64,000 nt of DNA from Brasenia schreberi (taxonomy: Eukaryota > Streptophyta > Magnoliopsida > Nymphaeales > Cabombaceae): the NCBI GenBank assembly GCA_036023115.1, contig JAYKKT010000089.1, positions 20,579,001 to 20,643,000 of the forward strand, written 5' to 3'. Below, one piece after another: positions 1-10,900 of this stretch. The position numbers and the translations under genes were made by a program. The notes below the pieces were generated by a model that worked only from the letters and a program-made list of their open reading frames with translations, was not told the DNA's origin and made no database searches. Position 1 is the first letter of the stretch. The number at the start of each line of letters is the position of its first letter.

Positions 1-1568
1 AAGTTTGTTGGGTTCGGCCAAGGCTGACTTTCCATCATTGTTATTCACTTACCAAAGTCGGCCAGGGCTAACTTTCCATCGTTGTTGTCCACTTACCCAA
101 GTCGGGTGAGGCTTGAGAAGGCAAGTGGCTGCTTTGAGGACTTACCAACTCAGGTTTCCTTGTGATGATGCTGGCCTACTGCAACCTTCCATGTTGAGGT
201 CGGCTACACTTGATATAGTAAGTGGCCATTGCTTGTTTCATTGCTGAATTTGGTGAGCATTTGATAGCTTGATAACTTACTAAATTGTGTACCAAGGTTG
301 CCAAATTACATACCAAGGCCAATATGGCAAGTCATATGATTTATTTATGCGGAAATTGGTAAGTTTTCTCTTGATGACTTGCCAAATCAAACATCACAGC
401 TTATCAAATTAAGCCACTTTTCTTCTTTGAACACAAATTTCCTATCTTGAATGACGACTTTACTTCTTGGATGCCGACCTTCCTTTCTTGAATGTTGACT
501 TCCCTTCTTTGGCGTCGACCTTCATTTCTAATACTTAAAACTAAAAATGGCAGATTACCTTGCCAAACAAAGCTGAATATGGCAGGTGCTTGGTCGTTGT
601 CTTTTTGGTTCATACAATCTCCTCTTTCTAGGGAATTTGCCTCCTTTTAGTCCGAGTTTTATATATGGCAGGTATGATTTCAAACATTTTTTTTAAACCA
701 TTTCTATATTTAAAAACATCAAATTTAATGAAATCAAATATTACTTTTAGAAAAGACTGAGTTTCATTCCCAATTTTTGTTTGCAAGGGTGACCTACTTT
801 CACTCCATGATTTAGTCTTTAACTACCTTAAACATTTTAACCCTTTTCATGGGTGTAGGGTATCGAACCACTTTACTGGGTATAGGGTATCAAACCACTT
901 TATCCACTTGGGTATCAGGTATCAGAATGAGACTATTCTCAACCGGACAAATTTCTAAGGTTTGATTTGAATTTAATTTGAACTTCAAGGGTTTTAGAAT
1001 TTTGTAAATTTATAAATTTACAAACATTTTTGAGTTTGGTTCCCAATGTTCTCATTTTCATTTGTTTTTTTAAAAAGAATTGTTTGAAATTATCATCGAG
1101 TATAGAGTATCAAACCACTTTAACCACTTGGGTATCAGGTATCAGAATGAGACTATTCTCGATCGAGCGAAATTCTGAGGTTTGATTTGAATTTAATTTA
1201 GAATTTTGTAAATTTATAAATTTACAAACATTTTTGGGTTTGGTTCCCAATGTTTTCATTTTCATTTGTTTCTTTAAAAAGAATTGTTTGAAATCATCAT
1301 TTCTTTGAATGCAATCATTAAAAAGGTAAAATCCTGCCAAGTTGGTCGTGGGGGCAAAATAGTCACTTTTTGAACTTTTATCAAAATTGAATTATTTTTG
1401 AGAGGGATGCAATATACCATCATTTTGAGGTTGGTAGAAAATTTTGATGAGAAAATGAGTTCGTTCAAGGTGTTTTTATTTGAAAAACCCTTAAAAGACC
1501 CAAAACTATAAAAAAAAACAAAATTTCTAAAAAAAAATCTATTTTTAAAAAAAAATTGGGTGTTTACA
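1..1568 (-). mobile_element. 3' LTR (partial) of antisense Tat-type gypsy element G1
   Basis: This is the left LTR of an element that reads on the minus strand; its far end lies outside the window. Its inner boundary is the complement of TGTAAACACC at 1559-1568, directly next to a purine-rich tract (minus strand, 1569-1585). It aligns with 7240-8747, the matching part of the other LTR, apart from repeat copy-number differences and a 220-bp duplication. It carries 44-bp units (from about 10) and runs of 22-24 bp units (about 415-530). No coding function is seen. The assignment rests on the shared sequence, the shared TG terminus and the orientation of the internal region. Confidence 0.85.
878..1310. 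repeat. 220-bp tandem duplication inside the G1 left LTR
   Basis: Two copies of a block containing a 'gggtatcaggtatcagaatg' motif are offset by 220 bases (motif near 911-930 and again near 1131-1150). The right LTR has only one copy of the block, so the duplication arose after the two LTRs diverged. Confidence 0.8.
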
Positions 1569-2721
1569 AATGCCCTCTTTGGCATTAATCCAAATTTATT
1601 TGGATAATGGCAAAGAAGAAAACACCCATTTGATTTTCTTCCTAGATTTACCTTGAGATTATGAATCTTTCCTTCATTCCATAACATCCATTTCTTTGAA
1701 TTTATTTTTGTGAAGGAAGGGATCTTAGCCAAAGGAGACTTGACAAGAAAACACCTGGACCTAGGATAATCATGTATGGACAACCCCTTTATGAATGCAT
1801 GTGTATAGAATATGAGGTGAATGAAGTGGATGTTTAGAGACCTATACTTGTGATTTGTGAGCTTGAGAAGGAACCTATGAAGGCTGGTAGACCCAAGTAA
1901 GATGGTTCCCATACTGTTTTCTTTGATGTTTCGGGCTTTTGAAATTTCTTTTTAAAAAAGGAACTCCTTTTGGTTTCTATCAAAAAGACTTCTAACTTTT
2001 TACATTTTTCCTCACTCGGGTTTTAATACCTACTACTTGGTAGAGGTTTTGCAGAAAATTTTCAATAACATTTCAAAATTCAATTTCTCACACAACAAAG
2101 TCTAATTCTCAAACAAAATGAAATCCAAATAAGTAGGTCCTATTCCTACTCTAGGATTTTAATGGTAAACTTTTCTCCATTAGGATGAGTTGTGGGGATT
2201 TCGGAAAAGAGTTTCCTATGGTCCCTTCTAAATCGTCTCACAGTATAAGGCAAAGAAATTTTTGATAAAAAATTGCTCTTTTGAGCTTTGACTTTTCTTT
2301 TCTTTCAAAGGGCACCTCTATATTGGAGGTTTTTGTTTCTCCTTTTCTTTTCATTTTCTTTTTCGAAGACCTCTATATTAGAGCTTTTGTTTTTCTTCCT
2401 TTTCTTTTGATTTTGCCAATTTTTTTTTTTGGGGAGAAAGGAAGTGGGGAATATAACTCATCTCTTTAGATACTCAATTCAACCAAGAACATCCTATTTC
2501 CTAATAACACCTATTATTCGAAAATATTTTGCTATTTTGAACTAGGCCTCATTTTCTAAGCCAAAGATTTTTGAAATGTTACCAACTGATTTTGAAAACT
2601 CTACTTTTTATAAAGCATCAATTCCAAAATCTAGGGTCACAAAATCCATTTTTGGTCATTCTTTTAAGAAATTCAAAGGAGGTTCATTTTTAAAATCTTT
2701 TCAAAAGAATTTAAAGTAGAC

Positions 2722-2860
2722 CTATACATAATATTTTTTTCAAGTATTGGGCATTTATAGGATCTACTAAATTTATTCCCTCAACATCAATTAACTAATA
2801 TATATTATTTGCCCCTCTTACAACATAGGGACCATCCCACTTGGGCCACCACCTTTCAAG
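2722..2860 (-). pseudogene. Gypsy integrase C-terminal remnant (G1)
   Basis: On the minus strand this stretch matches the last 45 or so residues of the integrase frames that end at 19445 (G2) and 36719 (G3). It contains a degenerate KWDGPY-like block, a partly preserved 'LIDVE' region and the terminal 'YLKKYYV'-type end followed by TAG. It contains stop codons and a frame disturbance. It is the only integrase sequence left in G1 and marks the 3' edge of the internal deletion. Confidence 0.7.
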
Positions 2861-3158
2861 AGAATGTAGGCCTCTTCTGGATGAATGATGTAAATGATAT
2901 GTAAAATGTATTCTATATTATATGGTGGAGATGCATGCTTTATGAAATGATGAATGTATTCAGCCTTTATAAAAGGTTCTTAGGGAATGCCCCTATTTTA
3001 GAGGAGATGACATGGGCGTTAAGACACTATGGTCGACCCCTATTGTGGCATGTGATGAATGATTTTCAATGTGATGCATAAATGACCTATACATGCACGA
3101 TCTTGGCTTTTGGCATTGCATGATATGATCCTAGCCTTTGATGCATTTTGGGTTAGGT
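2861..3158. other. Filler sequence at the G1 pol deletion
   Basis: About 300 bases between the pol N-terminal remnant and the integrase tail. I see no similarity here to G2 or G3 pol. It is rich in ATG/CAT-type words. It could be repair filler or a diverged non-coding segment. Confidence 0.4.
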
Positions 3159-3542
3159 TCAATCCCTAAATTGACCTCTAAGAAATCCTCTCATATGAAA
3201 TTTGAAGGTTTTTTCAAGGATTTTATGGAATTTAGGAAGCTCGAAGGCTTGATCATTCTCATGGATGAGGAGATCTTCCTCCTTACTTTGATCACTCTCA
3301 AGTTCTTTAATTTCTAGGGAAGTATCATGCATAAGAAAAGTGTTATGCACAAAAGGGTTATGAGACAATTCAGATTTGAGAATGTATATGGATTTTGTCA
3401 ATTTTTTTTTGAGTTTGTACCCGATTTTGAAAATCAATATTTTTAGGATTTTCAACTTTTTCAATTTTTTTGGATTTTTCCAAACAAATGTTAATAAGAA
3501 GAACATAAAAGAACTTCTTTTTGGAATTTTTAGATTTTTCAA
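3159..3542 (-). pseudogene. N-terminal pol remnant (G1)
   Basis: The minus-strand frame has a lysine-rich start and then an acidic linker, ending with a block like 'ELPKFHKILEK'. The corresponding linker in G2 (near 16050-16130) and G3 (near 33290-33420) reads 'LPEFHKIL' and 'LPEFHGIL'. In those copies this linker lies just before the reverse transcriptase. Here the frame stops at 3159 and the reverse transcriptase does not follow, which places the large deletion immediately downstream. Confidence 0.65.
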
Positions 3543-3638
3543 ATGTTTTTAGGTTTTGCGAATTTTCTAATTTTTTTTGGTTTTTCAAAATAAATACTTT
3601 TTTTAGATTTTTTCAATGAAAGGGATCTTCCATTAAAA

Positions 3639-3650
3639 CTACAAAGAAAA
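3639..3650 (-). promoter_or_regulatory. Conserved intron-acceptor-like site between gag-PR and pol (G1 copy)
   Basis: Read on the minus strand this is TTTTCTTTGTAG, a pyrimidine-rich tract ending in AG. The same tract follows the end of the first frame in G2 (15705-15715 area) and in G3 (32930-32941 area). Ogre/Tat relatives are known to splice an intron between protease and reverse transcriptase. Use as a splice site here is inferred only. Confidence 0.35.
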
Positions 3651-3868
3651 CACCATGAATTAGACTCAAGACAGGAGATCTAAGCCATAGGTTTCAGTTT
3701 TAGTCGTCTCTAGGGCACCCTTGACCCAATTGGTCGTAGGTGGTGGCTCAGGGATATAGATGAGTTATATCCTAAGCCATATAGACCCAGGTTAGATAAA
3801 GGTAAGATGCGTTCCAATATCTCTTGGTTTTTGGCTCCTAGACCCTAGTATGGTGCATACCCCCATGT

Positions 3869-4297
3869 TCAATAACATATTCGAAGGCTTTTTAAGTTTT
3901 GAAATTTTTGATAAAGTGGATGACCTTGAAATAATGTATCATCTATGATATGGTCATAAACTTGAATTTTATTGGGGATACCTAGGAGGTGTGTGACTTT
4001 AGGGGTGGAAGGGTTTGACTCCCCTAGGATGCACACAACCCTAGGAGTAGAAGACTTGGGTGATTTGGGTGTTTCTAGGAGATGGAGGATCTTGGGGGGA
4101 CGTGACTTAGGTTTCCCTAGGATACATGCAACCATAAAGGGTTTGGGATGGATCCTAGGTGCAACCCAATGTGCCCCTAGAGGTTTTGGATGGATCCTAG
4201 GTGCAACTAAATGTACCCCTAGGGGTGGACGAACATGTATGGATACTAAGGGAGAGCATGTTTGATCCCTTGCAAAGTGGAGAGAAAAAAATTTCAA
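3869..4297 (-). pseudogene. Remnant of the end of the gag-protease frame (G1), with internal repeats
   Basis: The minus-strand frame carries proline-rich repeats ('PRIHPKP' twice) and ends with a motif like 'DDTLFQGHPLYQKF'. The same motif occurs in G3 just before the end of its first frame ('DDSMFQDHDLYPTF', near 32635-32680). It is a piece of the spacer between protease and the end of frame 1. The protease itself is not visible. The repeats look like local expansion. Confidence 0.55.
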
Positions 4298-5402
4298 GAA
4301 AAACCATAGTCGATCCCCTGGTGGGTTTGTGGATGTTTGGGAAAATTATGGTCGTAGGCTTGGGTTCATAATGCAAACCTAGACTCAAAGAGAATTGTTT
4401 ATACATGATAAGGTTAGGTGTACCTAGGAAGTCTATGCATGCCTTAGGAATAACTATGTCTACTAGGTTTTGAATTTTATTTTTATTTTGAAATTCTTTT
4501 TGTCAGTGTTGGACATTCATCGCACCTTGAAAATCTACATCCTTCGGCACATTTGGTCTGGTTGTGGGTACATAAAATGCATATGAATAATCTACCAATT
4601 TTACAGAACAAAGATGAGGATCGAGTAGAGAGTTTTAAGAGAAATGAGTTTCAGATATACATTTTTTGAGCTTGTCTACCTTTTCATGGTGAGAGCAAGC
4701 TTCCTTGCAGGCATCTTGAGGTTGTTCTAGCTCATGCATGGCTTCGAACTCCCGTAGCTTGGCAAGGTCTTAGATTTTATCCTCCAAGCCTATGTGTGTG
4801 CAACACTCATTCTCCTTTGTGTATGAAATAATGCGCATGAAAATAGAATCCAGAGCAAATGATTTTGAAAAATTTGGAGTGATGTGATTCTCATGCCTAC
4901 TCCACTCATGCACTTAAGGATGTAAACTTTTTCTTCCTTTTTAATTTTCAGAATTTCAATTTTTTGATTTTCAGATCTTTTTGATTTTTGAAGGTTTTCC
5001 AACTTTTTTTTGGTCTTTCCAAATAAAGAATTCTTTTGGTTTTTCTATGGACAAAGGGGCATTTGGATGATTAGAAAGGTTAGATGATTTGATCTCAACA
5101 CTTGCTTCATTTGCGGCCTCATATCCTTCATCGGATTTTGGCCTCGGTTTGGTTTTTTGGATATGGTTTTTCTCCCTATGTACTCAAGATTTTTCCTAGG
5201 AACGATATGCCTTGACCTCTCGGTTTAAGGCCTTATTTTCTCTTTTAAGTTTCCTCCTAAAAAAGACAAATTTTTCATCCAAACTTGACATTATTGAGTT
5301 GCTGTAATTGAACTCAAAACAGAGAGAAGTTTAAGAATCACGATTTGAATTTAGAATTGGCTTTGGAAAAACAAAAATGGATCAAACAATTTTTAAAGAT
5401 TC
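4298..5402 (-). other. Degenerate 5' internal region of G1
   Basis: This lies between the primer-binding site and the frame-1 remnant and should have held gag. No gag domain is recognisable; the reading frames are short and lysine/isoleucine-rich. Gag has probably been deleted or replaced. Confidence 0.4.
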
Positions 5403-5426
5403 ACGTTCCACCTTGCGTGCCAAATC
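5403..5426 (-). promoter_or_regulatory. Primer-binding site of G1
   Basis: Immediately inside the 5' LTR, the minus strand reads GATTTGGCACGCAAGGTGG. The G3 site at 29908 has the same layout (TTGGCACGCCCGGTGGGAC). TGG at the start fits pairing with a tRNA 3' CCA. I cannot name the tRNA. Confidence 0.65.
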
Positions 5427-6660
5427 TGTAAATGTGAATTTTTATTCCAAAGTCTATGTAGAGACTTGAAATTGAATTTACAAACTACGTCGCATGCATG
5501 AGCATGCCAGCTAGTTTGCTCAAACTAGCAAAGATGATTTTCTGACTTCTGTGATGATTGTAGGTAAGTGAATTCTTTTCGACGTAGGCCTTCTTCAACC
5601 GATGCTCAAGGGTCAACCTAGATACTTGAAAATCATTTGAGATCCGGTAAGCTTTCAAAACCAAACTTCAATTTCAAAAGCTTGATAAAATCATGATTTT
5701 ACTTCTCAATTCAAAACATTTCAAATATTGAAAAACAGAAACGGGTTATGTTTTCAGAGACTTGTTTTTGATTTTTTTAAACAACTTTCGAATCTCCAAA
5801 AATTCAGAAAACAAAGTTTGATGTAAGATTCAGAAAATATTTTTATTTTTATTTTAACTATTGTAGATTTATGCAATTAAATCTGAAAATAGACCCCACC
5901 CAAATATTTGGAACAGGTCTATAACAAAGAATCAAAAGTTTACAAAAACGACTGTATCTTTATGTTATGATCTCTGATTTATATGAAATTGATCTTGTTG
6001 GAAATCTATGGATTTCAACTTTCCAATGAGATCATTTTCAATCAAAATAGTTTACTTTATACAAAGATATGTGATGATAACCCAACTTCTGTGGCAGGAA
6101 CTTCTGGTTTTATAAAATCTATTCTCATTTCATTAAATCTTCTCCGATTTTATTTACATTGATGCATAGGCCTAAAATTCTTGAATTTTTTATTGATAGT
6201 GTATGTATGTGTAGATCAGATGTACAAAATTTCAGAACATTCAGAGTAAGGGGTAAAGCAATAAACATTATTTATCAAACATGTGCGGAGTGCAGGAAAC
6301 ATATTTCAATTTTTACAAGATTAATACATGTTTTCGTCCAAATTAAAACAATCTACAACAATTTGAAATAAACAAAATTAATAGTTATATCATGGGCATA
6401 GTGGGGATTAGGAGGTATATGATCTTATATTATATGTCGGAGTAAAAAGGATAAAAAATCAATCATATAACAGATAATTCATGAATGTGAAAGAGATGGG
6501 GAATCATATGATCCTCAATTAATACATCAATATAGAGACATGAGCTCCTTGATTACAACCCCATTAATCTTAATGAAAGAGGAGATAATAATAATTGAAA
6601 TTCAAGAGAAGAAAGGACCTGTAACAGAAGATGATGACCGACGGTTGGTAGTGGCGAAAC

Positions 6661-6745
6661 CTCCCTCTCCTTCTTTCTCTCTTTCTCTTTCTCTCTCCCT
6701 CTCTCTCTTTCTCTCTTTCTCTCCCCCTCTTTCTCTCCCTCTCTT
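6661..6745. repeat. CT/GA-rich low-complexity tract in the G1 LTR leader
   Basis: Imperfect (TC)n/(TTTC)n on the plus strand lies just downstream of the TATA box in the LTR's own orientation. The G2 LTR has an equivalent GA-rich tract at 21470-21560. Frames translated through it are low-complexity and not genes. Confidence 0.8.
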
Positions 6746-6829
6746 GGATCGTGGGATGTTGTGGGCTAGATGATCGGTTGATGATTTGAGGTGATTTTGA
6801 GATGATCCTTTGCAGCCTCCTTAAGGGGC

Positions 6830-6837
6830 CTTTTATA
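6830..6837 (-). promoter_or_regulatory. TATA box of the G1 5' LTR
   Basis: The minus strand reads CCTATAAAAGG around this position, a canonical plant TATA box. It has the same arrangement as the G2 LTR (21417-21424): TATA, then a GA-rich leader. Confidence 0.6.
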
Positions 6838-7253
6838 GGCAAAGGGTTGCCTCTTTGTTGCAGCTCTTTATAAGGCAAGTTGCCTTATTGAAAGTTGCTG
6901 GAATTGGGTCAAAGAATTTTGTATATGCCCTTCCAAATTGAGACAAAGTTGTTATCCCTTCTTGCTAAAGTTAGTTGAGGCTTGAGAAGGTAAGTCTTTG
7001 TTGTTGGCCTTGTTACTGGAATCAGTAAGTTGTTGTCTAGGGACCTACCATATCAAGTCAAGGGGCTGCTTCACCCACTTGCCAAAGTCAGGCGAGGCTA
7101 ACTTGATTGTTGAACTCGGTTGGAGCTAGAAAAGGCAAGTGGCTTTGTAACACTCTTTTACTTTGTTGAGGTCAGTTAGGACATAAATGGTAAGTGGTTA
7201 ACATGCTGCAGTTCATGCTGAACTCAGCTCAAACTGTTGGGAAGATTGCTGGA

Positions 7254-7434
7254 TTCGGCCAAGGCTGACTTACCATCATTGTTGTCCACTTACCGAAGTC
7301 GGCCAAGGCTGACTTACCATCATTGTTGTCCACTTACCGAAGTCGGCCAAGGCTGACTTTCCATCATTGTTGTCCACTTACCGAAGTTGGCCAAGGATAG
7401 CTTTCCATCTTTGTTCTCCACTTACCCAAGTCGG
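7254..7434. repeat. 44-bp tandem repeat, about four units, in the G1 LTR
   Basis: Units begin 'ttcggccaaggctgactt' and end 'ccacttaccgaa'; the last unit is diverged. The left LTR (about 10-110) shows only two units, so copy number differs between the LTRs of one element. Confidence 0.85.
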
Positions 7435-7744
7435 GTGAGGCTTGAGAAGGCAAGTGGCTGCTTTGAGGACTTGCCAACTCAGGCTGTCTTGTGATGATGC
7501 TGGCCTACTGTAACCTTCCATGTTGAGGTCAGTTGCACTTGATATGGTAAGTGGCCATTGCTTGTTTAATTGGTGAATTCGGCCAGCATTTGATAGCTTG
7601 GTGACTTACTAAATTGTGCACCAAGGTTGCCAAATTGCATACCAAGGCCACTATGGCAAGTCATGATTTATTTATGCCAAAATTGGTAAGTTTCCTCTTA
7701 GTGACTTACCAAATCGAACATCACAGCTTGCCAAATTAAGCCAC

Positions 7745-7925
7745 TTTTCTTCTTTGAATGTTGATTTCCTTTCTTGAACATCGACTTTCCTTTCTTGAAT
7801 GTCAAATTTTCTTTCTTAAACGCAGACTTTCCTTCCTTGAACACCGACTTTCCTTCCTGGATACTGACCTTCCTTTCTTGGACGTCGACTTCTCTTCTTA
7901 GGCGCCGACCTTCCTTTCTAATACC
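7745..7925. repeat. 22-24 bp tandem repeat, about seven or eight units, in the G1 LTR
   Basis: Imperfect units resemble 'ttcttgaacatcgactttcc'. The left LTR has about five (415-530). The long lysine-rich reading frames over this block are by-products of the repeat. Confidence 0.8.
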
Positions 7926-8747
7926 TGAAACTAAAAATAGCAGATTACCTTGCCCAACAATACCGAAATTGGCAGGTGCTTGGTCGTTGCCTTTTTGGTT
8001 CATACAATCTTCTCTTTCTAGGGAATTTGCTAGTTTTATATATGATAGGTATGATTTTAAACATTTTTTTTAAAACCATTTCTATATTTAAAAACATAAA
8101 ATTTAATGAAATCAAATATTACTTTTAGAAAACACTGAGTTTCATTCCTAGTTTTTGTTTGCAAGAGTGACCTACTTTCGCTCCGTGATTTAGTCTTTAA
8201 CCACTTTAACCATTTTCACGGGTATAGGGTATCGAACCACTTTAACCATTTTACTGGGTATAGGGTATTAAATCACTTTAACCACTTGGGTATCAGGTAT
8301 CGGAATGAGACTATTCTCGACTGAGCGAATTTCTGAGGTTTGATTTGAATTTAATTTGAACTTCAAGGGTTTCAGAATTTTGTAAATTTATAAATTTGCA
8401 AGCATTTTTGGGTTTGGTTCCCAATGTTCTCATTTTCATTTGTTTCTTTAAAAGGAATTATTTGAAATCATCATTTCTTTGAAGGCAATCATTAAAAAGG
8501 CAAAATGCTGCCAATTTGGCCGTGAGGGCAAAATAATCGCTTTTTGAACTTTTGTCGAAATTGGATTATTTTTGAGAGGGATGTAATATACCATCATTTT
8601 GAGGTTGCTAGAAAATTTTGATGTGAAAATGAGTTCGTTCAAGATATTTTTATTTGAAAAACCCTTAAAAGACCAAAAGCAGTAAAAAAAAGCAAAATTT
8701 CTAAAAAATAAAAAAAAAATTTTGAAAAAAGGTTTTGGGTGTTTACA

Positions 8748-10900
8748 ATAATATTATAGTTTCATTTTTGAGAAACAATACAGATATTTTGAACTAATTA
8801 TTTTGATTCCTGTTTAATGTTTGATTTGGTTAATTTTGTGTTTTTAAGAGAGAACATAAGTTTTATCTAAGTTTGAGAATCGAGGCACTCAAAATTGGTG
8901 CAATATTATGGATCGTGATATCTGCGTGGTACTATGCAAGGGTAGTATTGGCAGACCGATGTCGACGTGTTAGTAAATTAGAAGGTAACCATGGTTGGCT
9001 TAATGAATAACAGATTGCTTAAGGAATGAGTACAAGGTATTCTTGAATATGAATATTGATCCGTAATATGGACGAACATATCGTTTTAAATAGAGAGCAG
9101 TAGGATGGGTGGCAAATATCCTCCTTTGATCTCTCAGTTGGTAACTAAGAGACACAACTACAGGACGCTTATAATTGTATACTAGCAAATCATATACCAT
9201 ATCATACATGTAATCATGCATGACCAAATTGTATTGGTAAATACGAGATGAGAGTCTGAATATATCCGCCCCGTTAGTGCATAATTTGAGAATAATATAT
9301 AATTGTAACCAGCAGACTGAAAATTTTGAGAACTTGTGCGACGATGCCATACATGGGTCGATGAGCATGGGTTATGAGTAAGGGTTACAAAAATATATTG
9401 GATACTTATGTATTAGTCAATAGTTACTGCTGATAAAATTATAATAATGACAACAATAAAAATAATAATAAGCAATCACAAAAAAGAGAGGGAAAAATCT
9501 GAAAGGTTGGTGAAAGTATTGAAAGATACTCTATGAGTAACGATTAGACTAATAAACAGTAATATTGCTAATGTAATAAGTAAAATGCATATAAAAAAGA
9601 TAACAAGTTAACAAAGGTTGCATGCCATAAACTTAATATTATCAACTAAAGTCTATGCATAAAGTGATTGTATGAATATGAATGTTGGTAGTTCAGTCTA
9701 AACATAAGAGAACATGGCAAATGGGTTAGAGAGGTTTTGAAACAATGTTGAATTGTCAGCTGGCAGGTGGTTTAGTTTAACCACCATGGAGCTGAGACTG
9801 CCCACTTATTCTCGACTAAATATTTGTCTACCCGTGCTAGCTATTGGTCCAAGAGTTGTGGGTAATAAGCCTTTTCGGGGTGAATTTAAGGATCTTTTGG
9901 GTTATTATGAATTTGATATTTTATACCTTTTGACGACGGATAGAAATGTTTTGATTGTATTTATTGCTCTAGCGTTGTTACTTCATGTGATTGTGGCACA
10001 TGGCATAGAGGGAGGGCGCACTAAGTATGACAAGAAAATTTATTAGCTTAAGTTAAATATGTTTTATGAACATGATTTGATTAATAATTGTAAGGGTTTG
10101 CTTACTACGTTGATGTTTGATGGGATCGGCAAGACTATTTAACATCATCATGATTAGGCTTAAGAGATTACAATGAGACTAACAACACAAGTTATTGATA
10201 GTTTGAACCATTATTAAAATATAAAGGTCACTCAAGTATAAAGAATGGTGATTTCGAGCTTAACTAGAGATTTAATGGTATTACAGTTATAAGTAAACTG
10301 CTAGGGTGAAAGTGGTATTACTGAAGAAATTGTGATACTCAAGTTGGATCGATCTCATGGCAGCAGGACAACCTACCCTCCTGCTCGGTTGCCAAGTAAG
10401 AGCCCAAGTGGGTTGCTTTGGCACTTTGTTGCATCCAAGAAAACCAGTGAAGAGAGAGAGAAGGATTCTTTCACTGGAGGAAGTCAAAACCAGCCGGAAA
10501 ATGCAAGGGTTTTCAACAAGATTTCTCACGGTAATGACTCACCTGATTTCCTTCATTTTTCCGGTAATAATTGTGGCATCTAGTCCCGAATATGGTAGCA
10601 AAGTGATAAGAAGCAAGAGACAAACACCATGGGTTAGTTCTCTGGCTATGGTGTCTCGGAAAATAAGGGATTCTAGCAACTATAACCGTTTTCCCTTTCT
10701 TCTCCCCTTTTATCCCATTTTCTCACGAAATCGCCAGCCACTGGTGCAAATATTGGGACAGAAAGGTAGAGCACAAGCCATAGATTCTGATTGGCCTTGA
10801 TTGATTATGTTGAAAATGGCGGACCAAACTGTTGGGTTTGACTGAGGGATGGTTGAGGGTGGCGGGCCAATTAGGGTTTTGTCGTGTTGGCCGGACACAA
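8748..10900. other. Unassigned AT-rich DNA
   Basis: No domain, LTR terminus or copy of another part of this window was recognised. The longest reading frames (9753-10046 plus, with one hydrophobic stretch; 10357-10800 plus; 9000-9368 minus) show no known motif and no splice or promoter context that I would trust. It may be old transposon sequence. Confidence 0.4.

Larger units (their letters stand above)
1569..5426 (-). mobile_element. Internal region of G1, heavily deleted
   Basis: This region lies between the two G1 LTRs and reads on the minus strand. From high to low coordinate it holds the primer-binding site, an untranslated stretch, a remnant of the end of the gag-protease frame, a remnant of the pol N-terminus, a short stretch of the integrase C-terminus, and an A/T-rich 3' region. 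The 3' region is collinear with 19446-20609 of G2. At about 3.9 kb it is roughly half the G3 internal region (about 7.8 kb). The reverse transcriptase, RNase H and most of the integrase are missing, so the element cannot have moved by itself in this form. Confidence 0.8.
5427..8747 (-). mobile_element. 5' LTR of G1 (complete, 3321 bp)
   Basis: The LTR reads on the minus strand from TGTAAACACC (8747 downward) to ...TTTACA at 5427. The right flank after 8747 is ATAAT, the expected target duplication, but its partner lies beyond the window. A TATA box sits near 6830 (minus), followed downstream by a GA-rich leader. The 5430-5650 part resembles the 3' end of the G3 LTR (for example the 'gccagctag' block), showing that the two families are related. 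It contains three families of short tandem repeats. Confidence 0.85.

Noticed and set aside
6540..6878. Ser/Leu- and Arg/Glu-rich frames
   Set aside because: Translations of the CT/GA-rich LTR leader, with no motif.
9753..10046. A 97-codon frame with a hydrophobic segment as a small membrane protein
   Set aside because: No recognised family, no supporting context, in a region of probable old repeats. A hydrophobic run alone is weak evidence.
10357..10800. A 147-codon frame with overlapping alternatives
   Set aside because: Competing frames of similar length and no motif or codon signal.
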